In this document: piece after piece, positions 51,996 to 62,029 of the stretch | Position numbering within the stretch: the first letter of the stretch is position 1 | How the letters are laid out: each line of letters starts with the position of its first letter | Source: Staphylococcus ratti | GTDB lineage: Bacteria; Bacillota; Bacilli; Staphylococcales; Staphylococcaceae | DNA length: 64,000 bases | Reading direction: 5' to 3' | Assembly: GCF_020883535.1 (NCBI RefSeq) | Contig: NZ_CP086654.1 | Coordinates: forward strand, 992,001 to 1,056,000 | The notes under the pieces: model-generated | What the model was told of the DNA's origin: nothing | The model's input: the letters and a program-made list of their open reading frames with translations, nothing else | Database searches by the model: none | Position numbers and translations under genes: made by a program

Positions 51996-52868
51996 TTGCC
52001 AGAATTACCAGAGGTAGAACATGTTAAAAGAGGGATACAACCTTTAATCGAAGGAGCGACGATTGAAAATGTCACTTTTTCTCCTAGTGTCATACGAGGA
52101 AAATCTGAGGGAAAAGCAACGATAATTAAAGGCATTAGCCTAGAAGCTTTCAAACAATATACGATACAGTTCACTATTGAAAAGGTATATCGTAAAAGTA
52201 AATATATTCTTATTGAATTGATGAATAATACAACCAAAAGAGTGTTAATCTCACATTTAGGTATGGCGGGCGGCTTTTTCGTTGTAAAAAATATTGATGA
52301 TATCCCAATCACAAATTACCGTAAGCATTGGCATGTGATTTTTCATTTAAGCAACGATTGGCTTCTAGTATATTCAGATATTAGACGCTTTGGTGAAATT
52401 AGAAATGTGCAAACGCTTGAGGAGTATCCTTCCATACTGGAAATTGCACCAGAACCATTTGATGATGCAGCTTTACCGCATTTTTTATCTCAATTCGAAG
52501 TAAAAAAATTCCAAAACATGCCAATTAAGCGTATGATTTTAGAACATCGTGTGATTTCTGGATGCGGTAATATTTATGCGTGTGAAGCTTTATTTGATGC
52601 GAGTATTGACCCGCATCGCATAAGCAAAACATTGACACTAAATGAACGGATCGAAGTGTTTAATAGTGTAGTAAAAGCATTGGAAAAAGGGATTTTGTAT
52701 GGCGGAACGAGTATTTCCGATTATGTTCATGCAGATGGCCAACGTGGAACAATGCAAAATAATTTAAAAGTTTATAAACAAAAAATATGTTCTATATGTC
52801 AAAGTCCCATTGAGACGGCGATAATTGGCGGTAGAAATACCCATTATTGCAAGAACTGTCAAAAATAA
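51996..52868 (+). CDS. mutM: formamidopyrimidine-DNA glycosylase
   Basis: 290 residues. It begins at a TTG: the second and third residues Pro2 and Glu3 (PELPEVE) are the catalytic nucleophile and acid, which fixes the start. AAGTAGGGAA is its binding site. The C-terminus has a zinc finger (CSICQSPIETAIIGGRNTHYCKNC) that enters the DNA groove. It excises 8-oxoguanine and formamidopyrimidines. It lies 15 bases after polA and 15 before coaE, consistent with an operon. Confidence 0.96.
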   Translation: MPELPEVEHVKRGIQPLIEGATIENVTFSPSVIRGKSEGKATIIKGISLEAFKQYTIQFTIEKVYRKSKYILIELMNNTTKRVLISHLGMAGGFFVVKNIDDIPITNYRKHWHVIFHLSNDWLLVYSDIRRFGEIRNVQTLEEYPSILEIAPEPFDDAALPHFLSQFEVKKFQNMPIKRMILEHRVISGCGNIYACEALFDASIDPHRISKTLTLNERIEVFNSVVKALEKGILYGGTSISDYVHADGQRGTMQNNLKVYKQKICSICQSPIETAIIGGRNTHYCKNCQK

Positions 52869-52883
52869 GGAAGAAGGTATGTT

Positions 52884-53489
52884 ATGTCAAAAGTCATTGG
52901 TTTAACCGGTGGAATTGCTACGGGCAAATCTACGGTTGCTGAACTATTAAAAGCGCACGGTTTTAAAATTGTTGATGCGGATGTTGCTTCTCGAAAAGCA
53001 GTTGAAAAAGGGTCAGAAGGTTTAGCACAAGTTAAAGCTGTATTTGGAGATGAGGCAATCGATGAAAACGGTGAAATGAATCGTCAATATATTGGCCAAC
53101 AAGTGTTTTATGATGATGAAAAACGTGAAAAATTGAATGCGATTATTCATCCGATAGTAAGAGAAATAATGGAGGCAGAAAAAGCGCATTATTTATCAGA
53201 AGGTCATGATGTAGTAATGGATATTCCATTATTATTTGAAAATGGCTTAGAAGAGACAGTTGATGAAGTATGGTTAGTTTATACATCTCCGAGCATTCAA
53301 ATTGATCGCCTTATAGAAAGAAACAACATGTCTATTGAAGACGCCAAAGCGCGTATATACAGTCAAATTTCAATCGATAAAAAGAGTAGAATGGCGGATG
53401 TCGTCATTGATAACTTTGATACTAAATTAGAATTAAAGCAAAACCTTGAAGCTGTATTGGCAGAAAAAGGCTATCTCAAGGACATATAA
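52884..53489 (+). CDS. coaE: dephospho-CoA kinase
   Basis: 201 residues. P-loop [12 protein letters not shown] at the N-terminus, [10 protein letters not shown] for substrate and [11 protein letters not shown] for the lid. It phosphorylates dephospho-CoA, the last step of CoA synthesis. Last gene of the polA-mutM-coaE cluster, followed by a strong terminator. Confidence 0.97.
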   Translation: MSKVIGLTGGIATGKSTVAELLKAHGFKIVDADVASRKAVEKGSEGLAQVKAVFGDEAIDENGEMNRQYIGQQVFYDDEKREKLNAIIHPIVREIMEAEKAHYLSEGHDVVMDIPLLFENGLEETVDEVWLVYTSPSIQIDRLIERNNMSIEDAKARIYSQISIDKKSRMADVVIDNFDTKLELKQNLEAVLAEKGYLKDI

Positions 53490-53491
53490 GC

Positions 53492-53533
53492 AAACACCTT
53501 TCGCTTGTTACGAAAAAGCGGAAGGTGTTTTTG
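53492..53533 (+). terminator. polA-mutM-coaE terminator
   Basis: A 15-base stem, AAACACCTTTCGCTT with AAGCGGAAGGTGTTT (one wobble), followed by TTTTG. Confidence 0.9.
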
Positions 53534-53705
53534 TTGTTATAATGGTTAGTTTCGTCTTTGTCTTGTAAAAATGTGTTATTGTAAAACTTTATTTTCCAGT
53601 ATATGTGTTTGAACATTAAGTGGGTGTCGACTTGTTAGTGCTATATCAAAATTAAGTAAAGCAATTAAAATTAACAAATAACATGTAATAAGTAAAATTT
53701 ATCTT

Positions 53706-53742
53706 GGTAAACGGTTTCATTTTCGTCCGATTATGATATACT
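53706..53742 (+). promoter_or_regulatory. gapB promoter with overlapping operator-like sequence
   Basis: Extended -10 TGA-TATACT at 53734-53742 with a poor -35 (TTTCAT at 53715-53720). GGTAAACGGTTTCA at 53706-53719 covers the -35 and matches cre at 11 of 14 positions. In Bacillus gapB is shut on glucose by CcpN. Which repressor acts here cannot be decided from sequence. Confidence 0.5.
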
Positions 53743-53784
53743 CTTAATTATAAGTATAACACATTAACAAGGAGTGCTTTTTTC

Positions 53785-54795
53785 ATGACGACAAAGATTG
53801 CGATTAACGGTTTAGGCCGTATTGGCCGTATGGTTTTAAGAATTGCATTAAACAGAGAAGATGTTGAGGTGGTGGCGATTAATGCAAGTTATCCACCAGA
53901 AACAATTGCACATCTTATTAAATACGATACAACGCACGGGCGTTTCAACAAAGAAGTACAACCTATTGAAAATGGGATTACAGTAGATGGAAAAGAGATT
54001 AAACTTGTATCAGACCGCAACCCTGAAAACTTACCTTGGGAAGCTTTAAATATCGATGTAGTAATTGAAGCAACCGGTAAATTTAATCACGGTGATAAAG
54101 CAGCAGCGCACATTAAAGCAGGGGCTAAAAAAGTATTGCTAACAGGACCATCTAAAGGTGGCCATGTACAAACGATAGTTAAAGGTGTCAACGACGACCA
54201 ATTAGACGTTGAACAATATGATATTTTCAGTAATGCTTCATGTACGACGAACTGTTTAGCGCCGGTAGCTAAATTATTAAACGATGAATTTGGCATTGAA
54301 AACGGATTAATGACAACAGTTCATGCCGTAACGAATGATCAAAATAACATAGATAATCCACATAAAGATTTACGTCGTGCGCGTGCAGCTTTCGAAAGTA
54401 TTATTCCTACGTCAACTGGTGCAGCTAAAGCGTTAGCATTAGTGCTACCTGAATTAGAAGGTAAATTGCATGGTATGGCACTACGTGTACCAACGAAAAA
54501 TGTATCTCTTGTAGATTTAGTTGTTGACTTAAAACAATCAGTCACAAAAGAACAAGTTAACCAATTATTTAGAGATAATAACTTAGGTGGTGTGGTTGAT
54601 ATTGTTGATGAACCGTTAGTATCAGATGATTTCAACACGGACAGTCATTCTGCAATTGTTGATGCGCAATCTACTATTGTCATGGGAGACAGAAAAGTAA
54701 AAGTACTTGCTTGGTATGATAATGAATGGGCATATTCTACACGTGTTGTAGATGTCTTACAACAAATTGCGAAAGCGATTAAAGTGACTGCTTAA
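53785..54795 (+). CDS. gapB: glyceraldehyde-3-phosphate dehydrogenase 2 (gluconeogenic type)
   Basis: 336 residues. NAD-fold INGLGRIGRMVLR at the N-terminus and the catalytic Cys153 in SNASCTTNCLAP. After the second strand the sequence is INASYPP instead of the NDL-type acidic residue of glycolytic GapA, typical of NADP-using gluconeogenic GapB. Its place between coaE and nrdR matches GapB in Bacillus and Staphylococcus. AAGGAG precedes the ATG. A terminator follows. Confidence 0.95.
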   Translation: MTTKIAINGLGRIGRMVLRIALNREDVEVVAINASYPPETIAHLIKYDTTHGRFNKEVQPIENGITVDGKEIKLVSDRNPENLPWEALNIDVVIEATGKFNHGDKAAAHIKAGAKKVLLTGPSKGGHVQTIVKGVNDDQLDVEQYDIFSNASCTTNCLAPVAKLLNDEFGIENGLMTTVHAVTNDQNNIDNPHKDLRRARAAFESIIPTSTGAAKALALVLPELEGKLHGMALRVPTKNVSLVDLVVDLKQSVTKEQVNQLFRDNNLGGVVDIVDEPLVSDDFNTDSHSAIVDAQSTIVMGDRKVKVLAWYDNEWAYSTRVVDVLQQIAKAIKVTA

Positions 54796-54844
54796 AATTT
54801 AAAGTTAGCAAGCGAAATAATGATTAAAATGTAATATTGCTCAT

Positions 54845-54882
54845 AAAGAGTCAAGGTGATACGCATACCTTGGCTCTTTTTA
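54845..54882 (+). terminator. gapB terminator
   Basis: Arms AAAGAGTCAAGGT / ACCTTGGCTCTTT with one wobble, followed by a T run. Confidence 0.88.
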
Positions 54883-54953
54883 ATCGTCCAATTTTGGTTA
54901 TTAAAGCGGTTTGTAGTATAATGAAACAAAATTATATAAGAAGGTGAAAAGTC

Positions 54954-55421
54954 GTGAAATGCCCGAAATGCCAACATACGCACTCCCGTGTTGTGGACTC
55001 AAGACATGTAGACGACCTCAATGCAATCAGAAGAAGACGTGAATGTGAGCATTGTGGAACACGTTTCACCACTTTCGAGCACATTGAAATGAGTCCGTTA
55101 ATTGTCGTGAAAAAAGACGGGACACGTCAACAATTTAATCGAGAAAAAATCTTAAATGGACTTGTACGTTCTTGCGAAAAAAGACCTGTGCGTTTCCAAA
55201 AACTAGAAGAAATTACAAATCAAGTAGAATGGAAATTAAGAGACTCTGGTATGGCCGAAATTTCTTCACGAGATATTGGCGAACATGTAATGGATTTACT
55301 AATTGATGTCGATCAAGTGTCCTATGTTCGTTTTGCATCAGTTTATCGAGAGTTTAAAGATATCGATCAATTGTTAAAATCAATGCAAGGTATCATTAAC
55401 GAAAATAAGCGGAGTGAATAA
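54954..55421 (+). CDS. nrdR: transcriptional repressor NrdR
   Basis: 155 residues from a GTG at 54954 after AAGGTGA. The conserved family start MKCPKC confirms it. A zinc ribbon uses Cys3, Cys6, Cys31 and Cys34. An ATP-cone domain (about 49-139) begins at [19 protein letters not shown]. NrdR senses ATP/dATP and represses ribonucleotide reductase genes, none of which are here. It leads an operon with dnaB and dnaI, an arrangement shared with Bacillus. Confidence 0.97.
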   Translation: MKCPKCQHTHSRVVDSRHVDDLNAIRRRRECEHCGTRFTTFEHIEMSPLIVVKKDGTRQQFNREKILNGLVRSCEKRPVRFQKLEEITNQVEWKLRDSGMAEISSRDIGEHVMDLLIDVDQVSYVRFASVYREFKDIDQLLKSMQGIINENKRSE

Positions 55422-55422
55422 C

Positions 55423-56796
55423 ATGGTTTCTATGTATCAAAACCAACTTATGCCTCATGACGGATTTATTGTTATCCGTCCATACCATTATCATCACGTG
55501 CACCAAGAAGTATTGAATCGTTTATTCATCCCGCTTATCGGTGCTGAGGCAGTAAGTTATTATCAATATTTGGAGCAATTTCAAGATAGTGATTTTGAAG
55601 CAGGATATACACACTATACGATAATGTCAGAACTTAAAATCAATTTATTAAAGTTTCGAGAAAAACTTGATTTATTAGAAGGCATTGGTTTATTAAAAAC
55701 ATATGTCCGTCATAATGAGCAAACGACACAGTTTGTTTATGAGTTAGTCTCGCCACCAACGCCATACAATTTTTTTAATGATCCTATGTTGTCGGTGTAT
55801 TTTTACCAAGTTGTCGGACAAACACGTTTTCATGATATTAAGCGCTTTTTTATACCTAAAAACAAAGATTTAAAAGGCTTTTCTGAAGTGACTAAAAAGT
55901 TTACAGATGTCTTTAAAGTTCCTAAAAATCAAAAACACACGAATGAAACGTATATGCGCGAGAATCGATATGAGGGCGTGGATTTATCAGATGTAGCGTT
56001 TGATTTTGAACTTTTAAAAGATATGTTACAAACACAATATGTGAGCCGAGAAGTTATTTCTGAACCAAATAAAACGACGATTGTACAATTGGCGACTTTA
56101 TATCGCTTGTCTCCAGACGTTATGAAGACGATTATTTTAAAGTCATTAAATGCGGATCAAACACTTTCGCTTGCTACATTACGTAAAACGGCGCAAGATT
56201 ATTACCTCATTGAAAACCAACAAGCGCTCCCGGCGCTAACAGAAGCAGAAATTTCAGCAACCTCGGATGAAGGGGTGAACCATGCTCAAACTGAAGTAAC
56301 GAATTGGGAAGAATGGTATGACATGATGGACAATACGAGTCCTATTGTGATGCTTACATCTTGGGGAGATGCTGAACCGACGCCGCAACAAAAATCAATG
56401 GTTGAAGACTTATTGACGCGAGAGAAATTGAGTTTCGGTACGATAAACGTTTTATTACAGTATGTATTGTTGACTAAAGACCAAAACTTACCTAAAAATT
56501 ATGTACTTTCAGTCGCTTCAAGTTGGAAGAAAAATGGTGTGACAGATGCTAAATCTGCGGTTGAACACGCACAAAAAATTAAACAAAAGCAAGCACAGTC
56601 TTACACTAAAAACACGAATAAAGCCTATCATTATCAAAATAAGGCGCCCTTACATTCTAAAGAAAAAACACCGCGTTGGTTAACGCATCCGGAAGAGTTT
56701 AAGCTGGCAGATGAAGATCAAGAACGTCTTGCAAAAGAAAGAGAGGCGTTTTTAAACAAACTTAAAAATAAAAAGCGGGCAGGTGAGAAAGAATGA
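55423..56796 (+). CDS. dnaB: replication initiation and membrane attachment protein DnaB
   Basis: 457 residues from the ATG at 55423, one base after the nrdR stop. A GTG at 55414 overlaps the binding site GGAGTG. It is a Firmicute DnaB (DnaD/DnaB superfamily, not the replicative helicase). An N-terminal winged-helix region is followed by DnaB-type repeat domains. The second ends with YVLSVASSW, matching the YxxxIxxxW motif. The tail is basic. It recruits the helicase loader at the origin with DnaD and DnaI. It overlaps dnaI by 4 bases. Confidence 0.95.
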   Translation: MVSMYQNQLMPHDGFIVIRPYHYHHVHQEVLNRLFIPLIGAEAVSYYQYLEQFQDSDFEAGYTHYTIMSELKINLLKFREKLDLLEGIGLLKTYVRHNEQTTQFVYELVSPPTPYNFFNDPMLSVYFYQVVGQTRFHDIKRFFIPKNKDLKGFSEVTKKFTDVFKVPKNQKHTNETYMRENRYEGVDLSDVAFDFELLKDMLQTQYVSREVISEPNKTTIVQLATLYRLSPDVMKTIILKSLNADQTLSLATLRKTAQDYYLIENQQALPALTEAEISATSDEGVNHAQTEVTNWEEWYDMMDNTSPIVMLTSWGDAEPTPQQKSMVEDLLTREKLSFGTINVLLQYVLLTKDQNLPKNYVLSVASSWKKNGVTDAKSAVEHAQKIKQKQAQSYTKNTNKAYHYQNKAPLHSKEKTPRWLTHPEEFKLADEDQERLAKEREAFLNKLKNKKRAGEKE

Positions 56797-57716
56797 AGTC
56801 ATTTCGTCATATTATGGGATCGAGTGAAGCGTTTGAGAAGCGGATTGCAAAAATTAAGCGAGATGTATTACAAGACCCAGACGTTAAACGTTTTTTAGAA
56901 GCTCATCAAGAAACTTTGACTAATCGTATCATTGATGAAGATTTAAATATTTTACAAGAATATAAAGACCAACAAAAAACGTACGATGACAATCACGATT
57001 ATGAAAACTGTCCTAATTTCGTAAAAGGGCATATTCCTGAGTTATACCTTGAAAATAACCGTATCAAAATTAGATATAAACCATGCCCGTGTAAAATCAA
57101 ACATGATGAAGCTAAATTTTATAATAATATGATAACGTCATTTCATATGCATCCAGATACGTTAAACGCTAAAATCAAAGATATTTATATGAATCGGCAA
57201 AATCGGTTGAAATTGGCAATGCATTTAGACGAAATGATTGATCAAATGATTGCCCGTGAACCGACTAAAGGACTTTACTTGTACGGTGAATTTGGTACGG
57301 GCAAATCTTTTATACTCGGTGCGATAGCGAACGAGTTAAAAAGTAATCGCGTACCGTCTACGATTATTTACGTACCTGAATTTATTCGAACGCTTAAAAG
57401 TGGTTTTAAAGATGGCTCAACGGATAGGCGTGTAAAAGAAGTGAGAGAAGCCCCTGTATTATTTTTAGATGATATTGGCGCAGAAGAAATCTCTCCATGG
57501 GTTCGTGATGAGGTGCTAGGGCCGATACTACATTACCGTATGATTCAAAATTTACCTACATTTTTTAGCTCGAACTTAAATTTAGAGGAACTTGAACACC
57601 ATTTAGCTGTCACAAGAGGTGGTACAGAAGTTACAAAAGCTGCGCGTATTATGGAACGCATTAAAACGTTAACAAAAGCGTATCATCTTGAAGGAGAAAA
57701 TTATAGAAAACGTTGA
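56793..57716 (+). CDS. dnaI: primosomal protein DnaI, helicase loader
   Basis: 307 residues. The N-terminal zinc-binding region has a Cys/His cluster (CPNFVKGH...PCPCKIKHD). The C-terminal AAA+ ATPase has Walker A YGEFGTGKSF near residue 165, Walker B VLFLDDIGAE, and a sensor motif SSNLNLEEL. It loads the replicative helicase. The ATG overlaps the dnaB stop (ATGA), so expression is coupled. The thrS promoter sits at its very 3' end. Confidence 0.96.
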   Translation: MKSFRHIMGSSEAFEKRIAKIKRDVLQDPDVKRFLEAHQETLTNRIIDEDLNILQEYKDQQKTYDDNHDYENCPNFVKGHIPELYLENNRIKIRYKPCPCKIKHDEAKFYNNMITSFHMHPDTLNAKIKDIYMNRQNRLKLAMHLDEMIDQMIAREPTKGLYLYGEFGTGKSFILGAIANELKSNRVPSTIIYVPEFIRTLKSGFKDGSTDRRVKEVREAPVLFLDDIGAEEISPWVRDEVLGPILHYRMIQNLPTFFSSNLNLEELEHHLAVTRGGTEVTKAARIMERIKTLTKAYHLEGENYRKR

Positions 57717-57740
57717 AAAACTCAAAAAAAGCGTTATAAT
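57713..57740 (+). promoter_or_regulatory. thrS promoter
   Basis: TTGAAA at 57713-57718 overlaps the dnaI stop. TATAAT is at 57735-57740, spacer 16 bases. Confidence 0.82.
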
Positions 57741-57746
57741 GTAATT

Positions 57747-57990
57747 AACTAAATGACGACGAAAATAAGAGGACACGATGAAATACTCCCTATTATACAG
57801 AGAGCTACTGTTGTTGAGAATGTAGTTAATAGCGTATTTTGTTACTCCCTCATGTATGATATTTGTAATAAATGTCCGGCTCAAGACCGTTATCTTATGT
57901 AGAGTTTGCATGTACATACATGTATGACTAGGGTGGTACCGCGATGACTTCGTCCCTGTTTTGGGATGGGGTCTTTTTTATTTTTTAGTC
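57747..57990 (+). ncRNA. T-box leader of thrS
   Basis: The perfect T-box core AGGGTGGTACCGCG is at 57930-57943. An upstream Stem I region begins with AGAGAGCTACTGTTGTTGAG (about 57800), with an ACT triplet in the TGTTACTCCC segment (about 57840) as a possible threonine specifier. The terminator pairs GACTTCGTCCC (57946-57956) with GGGATGGGGTC (57963-57973) by G-U-tolerant pairing, then a T6 run. It reads uncharged tRNA-Thr to turn on thrS. The exact specifier is my least certain point. Confidence 0.9.
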
Positions 57991-58016
57991 GTTTGATATT
58001 AATAAGGAGGATGCAT

Positions 58017-59954
58017 ATGTCTGAAATTAGTATTCGCTTTCCGGATGGAAATGAAAAAAGTTTTGAAAAAGGGATAACAACAGAAGAAATCGCACAATCT
58101 ATTAGTCCTGGTTTACGTAAAAAAGCAGTAGCAGGAAAATTTAATCAACAATTGGTGGATTTAACAGCGCCTTTAGAAGAAAACGGGGACATTGAAATTG
58201 TTACACCAGGAAGTGACGAAGCGTTAGAAGTGTTACGTCACTCTACAGCGCACTTAATGGCGCACGCAATTAAACGTCTTTATGGAGATGTGAATTTTGG
58301 AGTAGGCCCTGTCATTGATGATGGTTTTTATTACGACTTTGATATGGAAACTAAAGTTTCTAGCGATGATTTTGAAAAAATAGAAAAAACAATGAAACAA
58401 ATTGTAAATGAAAATCTTCCAATCGAACGTCGTGTTGTATCACGAGACGAAGCAAAAGCATTTTTCAGTGAGGATCCATATAAGTTAGAGCTTATTGATG
58501 CAATTCCTGAAGATGAAACTGTCACATTATACTCACAAGGAGAATTCACTGATTTATGTCGCGGCGTCCATGTGCCGTCAACTGCTAAAATTAAAGAATT
58601 CAAATTGCTTTCAACAGCAGGCGCGTACTGGCGTGGAGATAGTAATAACAAAATGCTTCAACGTATATATGGCACAGCGTTTTTTGACAAAAAAGATTTA
58701 AAAGCGCACTTACAAATGCTTGAAGAACGTAAAGAGCGCGATCATAGACGTATCGGTAAAGACTTAGAGCTTTTCACAAACAACCAATTGGTCGGTGCAG
58801 GATTGCCGCTATGGTTACCAAACGGGGCGACAATTCGCCGTGAAATCGAACGTTACATTGTTGATAAAGAAATCAATTTTGGATACGACCACGTGTATAC
58901 ACCGGTGATGGCAAATACCAATTTATATAAAACATCAGGACATTGGGACCACTACCAAGACGATATGTTTCCTGTAATGCAACTTGATGAAGATGAAGCG
59001 ATGGTGTTACGTCCGATGAACTGTCCGCATCATATGATGATTTATGCCAATAAGCCGCATTCATATCGTGAACTGCCAATTCGTATTGCAGAGCTTGGTA
59101 CAATGCATCGTTATGAGGCAAGTGGTGCAGTATCTGGTTTACAACGTGTGCGTGGAATGACGCTTAATGATGCACACATTTTTGTACGTCCAGATCAAAT
59201 CAAAGATGAATTCAAACGCGTTGTGAATATGATTATTGATGTGTATAAAGATTTTGGGTTTGAAGATTATCGCTTTAGATTAAGTTATCGTGATCCTGAA
59301 GATAAAGAGAAATATTTCGATGATGATGAGATGTGGATTAAAGCAGAATCTATGTTGAAAGAAGCATCTGATGAACTCGGGTTAGTATACGAAGAAGCGC
59401 TTGGGGAAGCAGCTTTTTATGGACCTAAGCTTGATGTCCAAGTTAAAACAGCAATGGGTAAAGAAGAAACGTTATCTACGGTTCAACTTGACTTCTTATT
59501 GCCTGAACGTTTTGACTTAAATTACATCGGTAAAGACGGCGAGCAACATCGACCAGTTGTAATTCACCGCGGTGTCGTTTCTACTATGGAACGTTTTGTT
59601 GCCTTCTTAACTGAGGAAACAAAAGGTGCATTTCCAACATGGTTAGCGCCACAACAAGTTGAAATTATTCCTGTTAATGTTGATTTACATTATGATTATG
59701 CGAAACAAATTCATGATGAGCTTAAATCACAAGGTGTTCGAGTTCGAATCGACGACCGTAATGAAAAAATGGGTTACAAAATCCGTGAAGCTCAAATGAA
59801 AAAAATACCATATCAACTCGTTGTTGGGGATAAAGAAGTTGAAAACAACGAAGTGAATGTGAGAAAATACGGCTCTAAAGATCAAGAAACAATCGAAAAA
59901 GATGAATTCATTTGGAATTTGATTGACGAAATTCGTTTAAAAAAGAAACGATAA
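58017..59954 (+). CDS. thrS: threonyl-tRNA synthetase
   Basis: 645 residues from the ATG at 58017, 6 bases after AAGGAGG. An ATG at 58011 abuts the binding site, and the longer open frame runs back into the T-box terminator. Domains: TGS (about 1-62), editing domain ([12 protein letters not shown], with CRGVHVP), class II catalytic core with the zinc ligand in [10 protein letters not shown], and the C-terminal anticodon-binding domain. Charges tRNA-Thr and clears mis-charged serine. Under T-box control. The lysine-riboswitch leader of lysP follows. Confidence 0.98.
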   Translation: MSEISIRFPDGNEKSFEKGITTEEIAQSISPGLRKKAVAGKFNQQLVDLTAPLEENGDIEIVTPGSDEALEVLRHSTAHLMAHAIKRLYGDVNFGVGPVIDDGFYYDFDMETKVSSDDFEKIEKTMKQIVNENLPIERRVVSRDEAKAFFSEDPYKLELIDAIPEDETVTLYSQGEFTDLCRGVHVPSTAKIKEFKLLSTAGAYWRGDSNNKMLQRIYGTAFFDKKDLKAHLQMLEERKERDHRRIGKDLELFTNNQLVGAGLPLWLPNGATIRREIERYIVDKEINFGYDHVYTPVMANTNLYKTSGHWDHYQDDMFPVMQLDEDEAMVLRPMNCPHHMMIYANKPHSYRELPIRIAELGTMHRYEASGAVSGLQRVRGMTLNDAHIFVRPDQIKDEFKRVVNMIIDVYKDFGFEDYRFRLSYRDPEDKEKYFDDDEMWIKAESMLKEASDELGLVYEEALGEAAFYGPKLDVQVKTAMGKEETLSTVQLDFLLPERFDLNYIGKDGEQHRPVVIHRGVVSTMERFVAFLTEETKGAFPTWLAPQQVEIIPVNVDLHYDYAKQIHDELKSQGVRVRIDDRNEKMGYKIREAQMKKIPYQLVVGDKEVENNEVNVRKYGSKDQETIEKDEFIWNLIDEIRLKKKR

Positions 59955-59956
59955 AC

Positions 59957-59985
59957 TTGTCAATGCTTACGGATTAAGCTATAGT
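59957..59985 (+). promoter_or_regulatory. lysP promoter
   Basis: TTGTCA at 59957-59962 and TATAGT at 59980-59985, spacer 17 bases, starting just after the thrS stop. Confidence 0.75.
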
Positions 59986-60009
59986 AGATATTAATTAAAA
60001 GTAAATACG

Positions 60010-60233
60010 AATTTAGTTAGAGGTTGCGTCTTTAAAGAGTCGTTTGTCAGAAGTTGAATGGGACATATGTTGCACAAATTAAAGGTAAAGACGCCGAAGT
60101 AAAAAGTACACCATGAATACTTTTTATTGGGCTGGTTTTCGAATAGGGGCCAGACTGTCACAATAGTGGTGTGCTATCTATGTTATGAAAAAAGACAAAG
60201 GTTGCATCCTAGGTGCGAGCTTTGTCTTTTTTT
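60010..60233 (+). ncRNA. lysine riboswitch (L box) of lysP
   Basis: L-box landmarks appear in order: AGAGGTTGCGTC then AAAGAGTC near the 5' end, GTCAGAAGTTGAATGGGAC, and AAGACGCCGAAG in the core, followed by GGGCTGG and GGGGCCAGACTGTC. The 3' end is an intrinsic terminator: AAAAAAGACAAAG (60188-60200) with CTTTGTCTTTTTT (60220-60232). With lysine bound, the terminator should form and reduce lysP. The position before a lysine permease fits. Confidence 0.88.
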
Positions 60234-60309
60234 AACGATATTTAATGTTAATAGTTAGAATCGGGCAGTTGTTACACTTACCTCTAAGTAATAAGAAAGG
60301 ATAATGTTT

Positions 60310-61818
60310 ATGAATCAGGTTCATTCGGAAAAAGACAACACTGTTCAAAGACAACTTAAAGATCGACATATTTCGATGATTGCCATCGGTGGAGCAATTG
60401 GGACAGGGTTATTTATGACGTCAGGCGGTGCCATTGGAGACGCTGGCCCGCTGGGGGCACTACTCGGTTATTCCATCATTGGTATCATGGTGTTTTTCTT
60501 AATGACATCATTAGGAGAAATGGCCACTTATCTACCTGTCTCAGGGTCATTTAGTACGTACGCAACACGTTTTGTAGATCCGTCACTAGGGTTTGCGTTA
60601 GGTTGGAATTACTGGTTCAACTGGGTGATTACTGTTGCGGCTGATGTGACTATTGCAGCGCAAGTGATTCAATATTGGGCACCTTTACAATTTTTACCAG
60701 CTTGGGCTTGGAGTTGCCTATTTATGTGTGTGATTTTTAGTTTGAATGCACTATCTGTAAAAGTTTATGGTGAAAGTGAATATTGGTTTGCTTTTATTAA
60801 AGTAGCAACAGTTATTATTTTCATTATCGTTGGATTATTAACAATTTTTGGTATTATGGGCGGACCAGCTGTAGGTTTTGATACGTTTACTAAAGGTGAT
60901 GCTCCAATTTTAGGAGATAGTTTGGGCGGAAGTTTACTTGCTATTTTTGGTGTTTTCTTAATTGCAGGTTTCTCATTCCAAGGTACGGAATTAGTAGGGA
61001 TTACTGCAGGAGAATCTGAAAACCCTCAACGTGCTGTACCTAAAGCGATCAAACAAGTTTTCTGGCGTATATTGTTATTTTATGTTTTTGCGATCTTCAT
61101 CATTGGTATGTTGATTCCTTATGACAATCCAGCGCTAATGGGTGGAAAAAATGACATTGCAACGTCACCTTTTACGTTAGTATTTAAAAATGCAGGTTTA
61201 GCATTTGCAGCCTCATTTATGAATGCGGTCATCCTCACTTCAGTACTTTCAGCGGGGAACTCGGGTATGTATGCAAGTACGCGTATGCTTTATTCAATGA
61301 GTAAAGACCGTCTTGCAGCACGTGTTTTTGGAAGCACAAATAAAAATGGTACACCTATTGTATCAATGCTTGCAACAGCAGCCGTTGTAGTTTTTATTTT
61401 TGCAGTGCAACATTTGAGTGGTAACGCATATGAATACATCGTAGCAGCAAGTGGTTTGACTGGATTCATCGCTTGGGTCGGTATTGCAATTAGCCATTAC
61501 CGTTTTAGGAAAGCTTTTGAGGCTCAAAATTACGATAAAGACAAATTAGTTTATAAAGCGAAATTATTCCCATTCGGTCCGATTTTAGCAGGTGTACTAT
61601 GTATCGTTGTTATTATTGGACAAGATGTTGATTTTATTCAAAGTGGTCAGTTTGATTTTAATCGCTTTTTAATTACGTATATGGGTATTCCGGTATTTTT
61701 AGGCTTCTTTATTTACCATAAGTTAAGATATAAAACGAAATTAATTCCTTTGAAAGAGGTTAACTTAGATCCTTCAGTGACAACTAAAGAAAAAAACTTT
61801 CAGAAACATGTTGACTAA
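60310..61818 (+). CDS. lysP: lysine-specific permease
   Basis: 502 residues from the ATG at 60310, 9 bases after AGAAAGG. An ATG at 60304 is too close to that site. Amino acid-polyamine-organocation family with 12 hydrophobic segments. MIAIGGAIGTGLF at the first segment, GEMATYLPVSGSFSTYA and the FQGTELVGITAGESENP loop are typical of LysP. It imports lysine with protons. The lysine riboswitch upstream supports the substrate. The infC promoter lies at its 3' end. Confidence 0.94.
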   Translation: MNQVHSEKDNTVQRQLKDRHISMIAIGGAIGTGLFMTSGGAIGDAGPLGALLGYSIIGIMVFFLMTSLGEMATYLPVSGSFSTYATRFVDPSLGFALGWNYWFNWVITVAADVTIAAQVIQYWAPLQFLPAWAWSCLFMCVIFSLNALSVKVYGESEYWFAFIKVATVIIFIIVGLLTIFGIMGGPAVGFDTFTKGDAPILGDSLGGSLLAIFGVFLIAGFSFQGTELVGITAGESENPQRAVPKAIKQVFWRILLFYVFAIFIIGMLIPYDNPALMGGKNDIATSPFTLVFKNAGLAFAASFMNAVILTSVLSAGNSGMYASTRMLYSMSKDRLAARVFGSTNKNGTPIVSMLATAAVVVFIFAVQHLSGNAYEYIVAASGLTGFIAWVGIAISHYRFRKAFEAQNYDKDKLVYKAKLFPFGPILAGVLCIVVIIGQDVDFIQSGQFDFNRFLITYMGIPVFLGFFIYHKLRYKTKLIPLKEVNLDPSVTTKEKNFQKHVD

Positions 61819-61839
61819 TTCGTAACAACTTGGTATAGT
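61811..61839 (+). promoter_or_regulatory. infC-rpmI-rplT promoter
   Basis: TTGACT at 61811-61816 overlaps the lysP stop. TATAGT is at 61834-61839 with an extended TGG and a 17-base spacer. Strong. Confidence 0.85.
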
Positions 61840-61845
61840 TAATTC

Positions 61846-62010
61846 TGTTGATTACGAAACGGACCAAGTAGAAGCACCCGCTTCTCACCTGTAGCGACGC
61901 AAAAGGCTGTTGGCAGGTAAACGAAAACATGTGATTGAAAGTTCATGTGATTGAAGAAGCGGGGACACTGTGTGTCCTCGCTTCTTTTTTGTACTTGGAC
62001 CATTCGTAAA
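61846..62010 (+). ncRNA. L20-type autoregulatory leader of infC-rpmI-rplT
   Basis: About 165 transcribed bases precede infC. They include the block GGACCAAGTAGAAGCACCCG, CACCTGTAGCGACGC and GCTGTTGGCAGG, which resembles the L20-binding region, plus a strong hairpin (GAAGCGGGGACAC / GTGTCCTCGCTTC, 61954-61984) ending in TTTTTT, an intrinsic terminator. A CCAAGTA (about 61863) can pair with TACTTGG (61992-61998). In Bacillus L20 binding causes premature termination here. I infer the same control. Confidence 0.8.
61954..61990 (+). terminator. attenuator hairpin in the infC leader
   Basis: GAAGCGGGGACAC / GTGTCCTCGCTTC with a 3-base loop and a T6 run, 27 bases before the infC ribosome binding site. 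It is not the end of lysP but a regulated terminator. Confidence 0.85.
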
Positions 62011-62029
62011 ACTATTGGAGGTGTCAACC

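Noticed and set aside
57966..58016. N-terminal extension of ThrRS
   Set aside because: The extension is encoded by the T-box terminator region. The good binding site serves the ATG at 58017.
60188..60233. Hairpin as the simple thrS terminator
   Set aside because: It lies downstream of a separate promoter (59957-59985) and the lysine riboswitch core, so it is better read as the riboswitch expression platform.
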